Assembly: GCF_947490405.1 (NCBI RefSeq)
Contig: NZ_CANLGU010000005.1
Location: 62,001-126,000, forward strand
Length of the DNA: 64,000 nt
Direction of reading: 5' to 3'
From: an uncultured Algibacter sp.
GTDB taxonomy: Bacteria > Bacteroidota > Bacteroidia > Flavobacteriales > Flavobacteriaceae
Shown here: piece after piece, positions 61,541 through 64,000 of the stretch
How the letters are laid out: every line of letters starts with the position of its first letter
Numbering within the stretch: position 1 is the stretch's first letter
Translations under genes and position numbers: made by a program
Notes under the pieces: generated by a model
What the model was told of the DNA's origin: nothing
The model's database searches: none
What the model saw: the letters and a program-made list of their open reading frames with translations, nothing else

Positions 61541-63118
61541 ATGAAAAAACTATTTACATTAATTCTATTGCTATTTGTCACAATGTCTTTTTCACAAGAT
61601 GTTTCTATTACAAAAAGTGCCATTTTTAAGGACAAGAAAAAAAACTCATATTTATCATTTACGCTTGAAGCAGATGATGGAGGTATAGTAACTATAAGAT
61701 CATACTATGGAGGTATGCAACAAAAACTTAAAGGCTATTACATTCAATATTTTGATAGCAACCTTAAGGAAGTTAAAACTCTTGATTACGAGGTTAAAAA
61801 TAAAACTATAAAAAATGCTTTTTTAAAAAACGACAAGCTACATCTCATTGAAATTGAAGAGCTTAAAAAGGAAAAATCTATTGCAATAAATATATCGTCC
61901 TCAGAAATTAATAGTTTGAGTTTTTCATCTCAAAACTTACTTAAGTTTTCTGAAGATAACATCAAAGACTATTTTGGAGTATTTATATTTCCCTTTTTTA
62001 TAAATAATGGTTGGGGGCAAGCTGATGGCAATCATATGGGTGAGGTTATTTTCTCATTAAATAAAAAGTTTTTTGCCATAAATTTTGATATTAAAAATAA
62101 GGACAAAGAAACCCATAAAGTATTTGTTTTTAATGATAATTTTGAGCTTGTTTATGACAAACTAATTACTAAAAATATTAAAGACAGGCTATTTGAATAT
62201 AATAGTTTTGAAGTAGATGATGAAGATGGTACGGTATATTTTCTTGGTAAATCCTTTGAAAAAAATTCAAAAAGAATTAAAAAAGGTGGAAAAGTAAATT
62301 ACCATTTTGAATTATATAAAGTTAATGCAGAATCTGTTGAAAGCACTAGTTTTAAAACTACTGGAAAATTAATAGAATCTTTACAATTATTAAAAAATGA
62401 AGATAGGTTAATTTGTACTGGTTTTTTTGGAAATGATAAAGAACATAAAATCAATGGTGTTTGCATTTATGATTTAAATCCGACTACGCTAGAAATTAAC
62501 TATAGTAAATTCAATGATTTTTCAGAAAAATTCTTGAGTGACAAATACGGAGATAAAAGCAGAAAAAAGAAACGAAAAAAGGAAAAAGGAATTGATAATA
62601 TAGAATTTAAAGGTGTTTATTTAATGGGCAATAATGACCTTGTAATAAATGCCGAAGAGTTTTTTATGACGACACATACAATGATGAATGCTAATGGAGG
62701 TATGAGAACTTATACAGTATATCACTTTAATGATATTATGACTCTGAGGTTAGATGCTAATGGCGACTTAAAATGGGCAAGAAATATTAATAAAGCTCAA
62801 ACAGGTTTTACAACTAGTTCTTTTACCACACTACCTGTAAACGAGTCTACTTACTTTTTTATAAACTGCTCAGATAAAATAAAAAAAGTTAGCAAAGACA
62901 AAATTTATTTTGGTCAAACATCATCAAAAAAATCTAATCTATATATGATTTCTCTTGATGAAAACGGAAACTATGATTACAAAAAATTAATTGATGATAA
63001 AGAGTCAAAAGTTTATTATAAAGTAAATAATGGTATTCCGAATTTAGATAAGAAAACTGTTTTCTTGTTAGGTGAACGAAAGAAAAATGGAAGAATCATT
63101 AAACTGAAAGTTGATTAA
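61541..63118 (+). CDS. Secreted protein of unknown function
   Basis: The 525 residues have a signal peptide (LFTLILLLFVTMSFSQ). The body is Lys- and Asn-rich, with beta-strand repeats reminiscent of a propeller (for example FEVDDEDGTVYFLGKSF, LDANGDLKWARNINK and SLDENGNYDYKKLI). A basic KSRKKKRKKEKG patch lies near residue 345. There is no sorting domain at the C-terminus. Its function is unknown, and the gene is monocistronic. Confidence 0.65.
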   Translation: MKKLFTLILLLFVTMSFSQDVSITKSAIFKDKKKNSYLSFTLEADDGGIVTIRSYYGGMQQKLKGYYIQYFDSNLKEVKTLDYEVKNKTIKNAFLKNDKLHLIEIEELKKEKSIAINISSSEINSLSFSSQNLLKFSEDNIKDYFGVFIFPFFINNGWGQADGNHMGEVIFSLNKKFFAINFDIKNKDKETHKVFVFNDNFELVYDKLITKNIKDRLFEYNSFEVDDEDGTVYFLGKSFEKNSKRIKKGGKVNYHFELYKVNAESVESTSFKTTGKLIESLQLLKNEDRLICTGFFGNDKEHKINGVCIYDLNPTTLEINYSKFNDFSEKFLSDKYGDKSRKKKRKKEKGIDNIEFKGVYLMGNNDLVINAEEFFMTTHTMMNANGGMRTYTVYHFNDIMTLRLDANGDLKWARNINKAQTGFTTSSFTTLPVNESTYFFINCSDKIKKVSKDKIYFGQTSSKKSNLYMISLDENGNYDYKKLIDDKESKVYYKVNNGIPNLDKKTVFLLGERKKNGRIIKLKVD

Positions 63119-63141
63119 ATTCTTCAAAATCTAAACCATAG

Positions 63142-63178
63142 CCTCCTATTCTTTTTTTTGAATTAGGAGGTTTTTCTT
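63142..63178. terminator. Terminator between convergent genes
   Basis: CCTCCTA-TTC pairs with GAATTAGGAGG (one bulge) around a T-rich loop, then T5. It can serve both directions weakly. Confidence 0.65.
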
Positions 63179-63179
63179 T

Positions 63180-64000
63180 TTAAAGCTTCCCATGAGTAAA
63201 TACCAAAAACATAAACACGCCATAGCCAATTACTAAAAAGAATCCTTTAGCTCTACTAATTTGTAAACGTTTAGGAAGAAAGATTAACGGAATTAGGATT
63301 GCTGAAAAACCAAGCATCCAAAAAATATCGCTTGATAATATTTGCGGTTCTGTAACAGGTATTGGTTTTACTAAAGCCGTTAAACCTAGCACCGACGCAA
63401 TATTAAAAATATTTGAGCCAATTAGGTTTCCTAAGGATATGGCTTTTTCTTGTTTTGCAGCAGCAATAACAGATGCTGCTAGTTCTGGTACACTGGTACC
63501 AATGGCAATTAAAGACACTCCAATTACTGCTTCACTCACGCCAACAGAACGTGCTATCTCTTTAGAGCCATCAACCAACCATTCACTACCAAAATAAAGT
63601 GATGCTGCTCCAATTAATAGCCATAAACCAATTTTAAAGTTTGAAACCGTTGCTAAGGCATCATCAACTTCTTCTGATACCGTGTCCTTTTTTGCACTTC
63701 GAATGAGGTAAACTAAAAATGCTATTAATCCTGTAAATAAAATACCGCCTTCCATGGCTGTTAATACATTATCATTTTTTAAAAAATAATATAATACAAT
63801 GGAAAACACCATCATCACTGGCCAATTGAGTTTATAAAACGATTTATCTACTGCAATAGAGCCAACCATAGCTGTTATACCCAATACTAAACCAATATTA
63901 GCTACATTGGAACCCACCACATTATTAATAGCTATTGCAGGAGAACCCGATAAGGCTGCTTGCAAACTTACCAATAATTCTGGTGCAGAGGTTGCAAAGG
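63180..64000 (-). CDS. Sodium/calcium exchanger family protein, partial
   Basis: The gene runs off the right edge: the frame stays open to 64000 and reads FATSAPELLVSLQAALSGSP. The repeated family motif (TSVPEL...) appears again as IAIGTSVPELAASVIAAAKQ near the C-terminus, with GSNIFNIASVLG. About eight membrane helices are visible. It belongs to the CaxA/YrbG type of Ca2+:cation antiporters that move Ca2+ out against Na+ or K+. A TTG within the frame at about 63974 is not the true start. Exact ions are unknown. Confidence 0.9.
   Translation of the reverse strand, partial: FATSAPELLVSLQAALSGSPAIAINNVVGSNVANIGLVLGITAMVGSIAVDKSFYKLNWPVMMVFSIVLYYFLKNDNVLTAMEGGILFTGLIAFLVYLIRSAKKDTVSEEVDDALATVSNFKIGLWLLIGAASLYFGSEWLVDGSKEIARSVGVSEAVIGVSLIAIGTSVPELAASVIAAAKQEKAISLGNLIGSNIFNIASVLGLTALVKPIPVTEPQILSSDIFWMLGFSAILIPLIFLPKRLQISRAKGFFLVIGYGVFMFLVFTHGKL

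Overview
The window is a low-GC chromosomal segment from a member of the Bacteroidota, almost certainly a marine-type Flavobacteriaceae. Support comes from type IX secretion C-terminal domains on two secreted proteins (3863-4876 and 28303-30519), promoter boxes of the Bacteroidota form TAnnTTTG, flavobacterial gene families (DUF1684, DUF3078, DUF4197, DUF4252, DUF4920, DUF6090), a type III glutamine synthetase next to a eukaryote-like type II enzyme, and many lipoproteins. No rRNA, tRNA, phage, insertion sequence with a transposase, or CRISPR array was seen. The last gene is cut by the right edge.

Layout. 1-10 kb: succinyl-CoA synthetase beta, diaminopimelate decarboxylase, a sterol-desaturase-family enzyme, a T9SS-secreted protein, a DUF1624 membrane protein, a secreted DinB-like protein with an M28 peptidase, a polyphosphate kinase 2 and a flavodoxin-fold reductase. 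10-17.3 kb: a five-gene minus-strand operon (ABC exporter ATPase and permease, MscS channel, outer-membrane barrel, NtrC-like regulator without a DNA-binding helix) and the grpE-dnaJ chaperone operon. 17.3-24.7 kb: YceI lipoprotein, an LRR gene inside a repeat-bounded cassette, nucleotide and tRNA modification genes, ilvE. 24.8-31.4 kb: a TPR histidine kinase with its LuxR-type response regulator, a large T9SS protein, an orphan LuxR-type regulator and two tandem tiny membrane proteins. 31.4-39 kb: SRPBCC protein, fluoride channel, a second cassette with a DUF6090 gene, lipoproteins, an MFS pump with YpdA, and an Lrp regulator. 39-57 kb: fused B12-dependent mutase (IcmF), purU, OmpA-like protein, TlpA-like protein, pyrF, prfA, B12-dependent ribonucleotide reductase, purM. 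56.5-64 kb: a third cassette, divergent glutamine synthetases, an empty cassette, a secreted protein and a Na+/Ca2+ exchanger.

The most interesting structure lies between the housekeeping genes. Three single-gene units (about 18.09-19.06, 32.85-33.74 and 56.47-57.44 kb) share ends: a left end carrying a promoter-like TTG-N19/20-TAnnTTCG that runs into TTCGTTTAACG, and a right end finishing GTTAAACGAACC, in two cases after an attC-like foldback. Just inside these shared ends each unit has its own private inverted repeat (ATCTCTC/GAGAGAT, TTGTGCTT/AAGCACAA, TTGGCAGTA/TACTGCCAA). A fourth copy near 61.4 kb is an 84-bp 'empty' version on the other strand. This looks like a gene-cassette system with its own promoters; no recombinase is in the window.

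A second repeat family (ends GGGCGTT...TAACGCGG, about 85-155 bp, six copies) always faces the 3' end of the preceding gene with the same end. One copy has entered a lipoprotein signal-peptide region in frame with a 5-bp target duplication, and an unrelated short repeat lies in frame inside mnmD.
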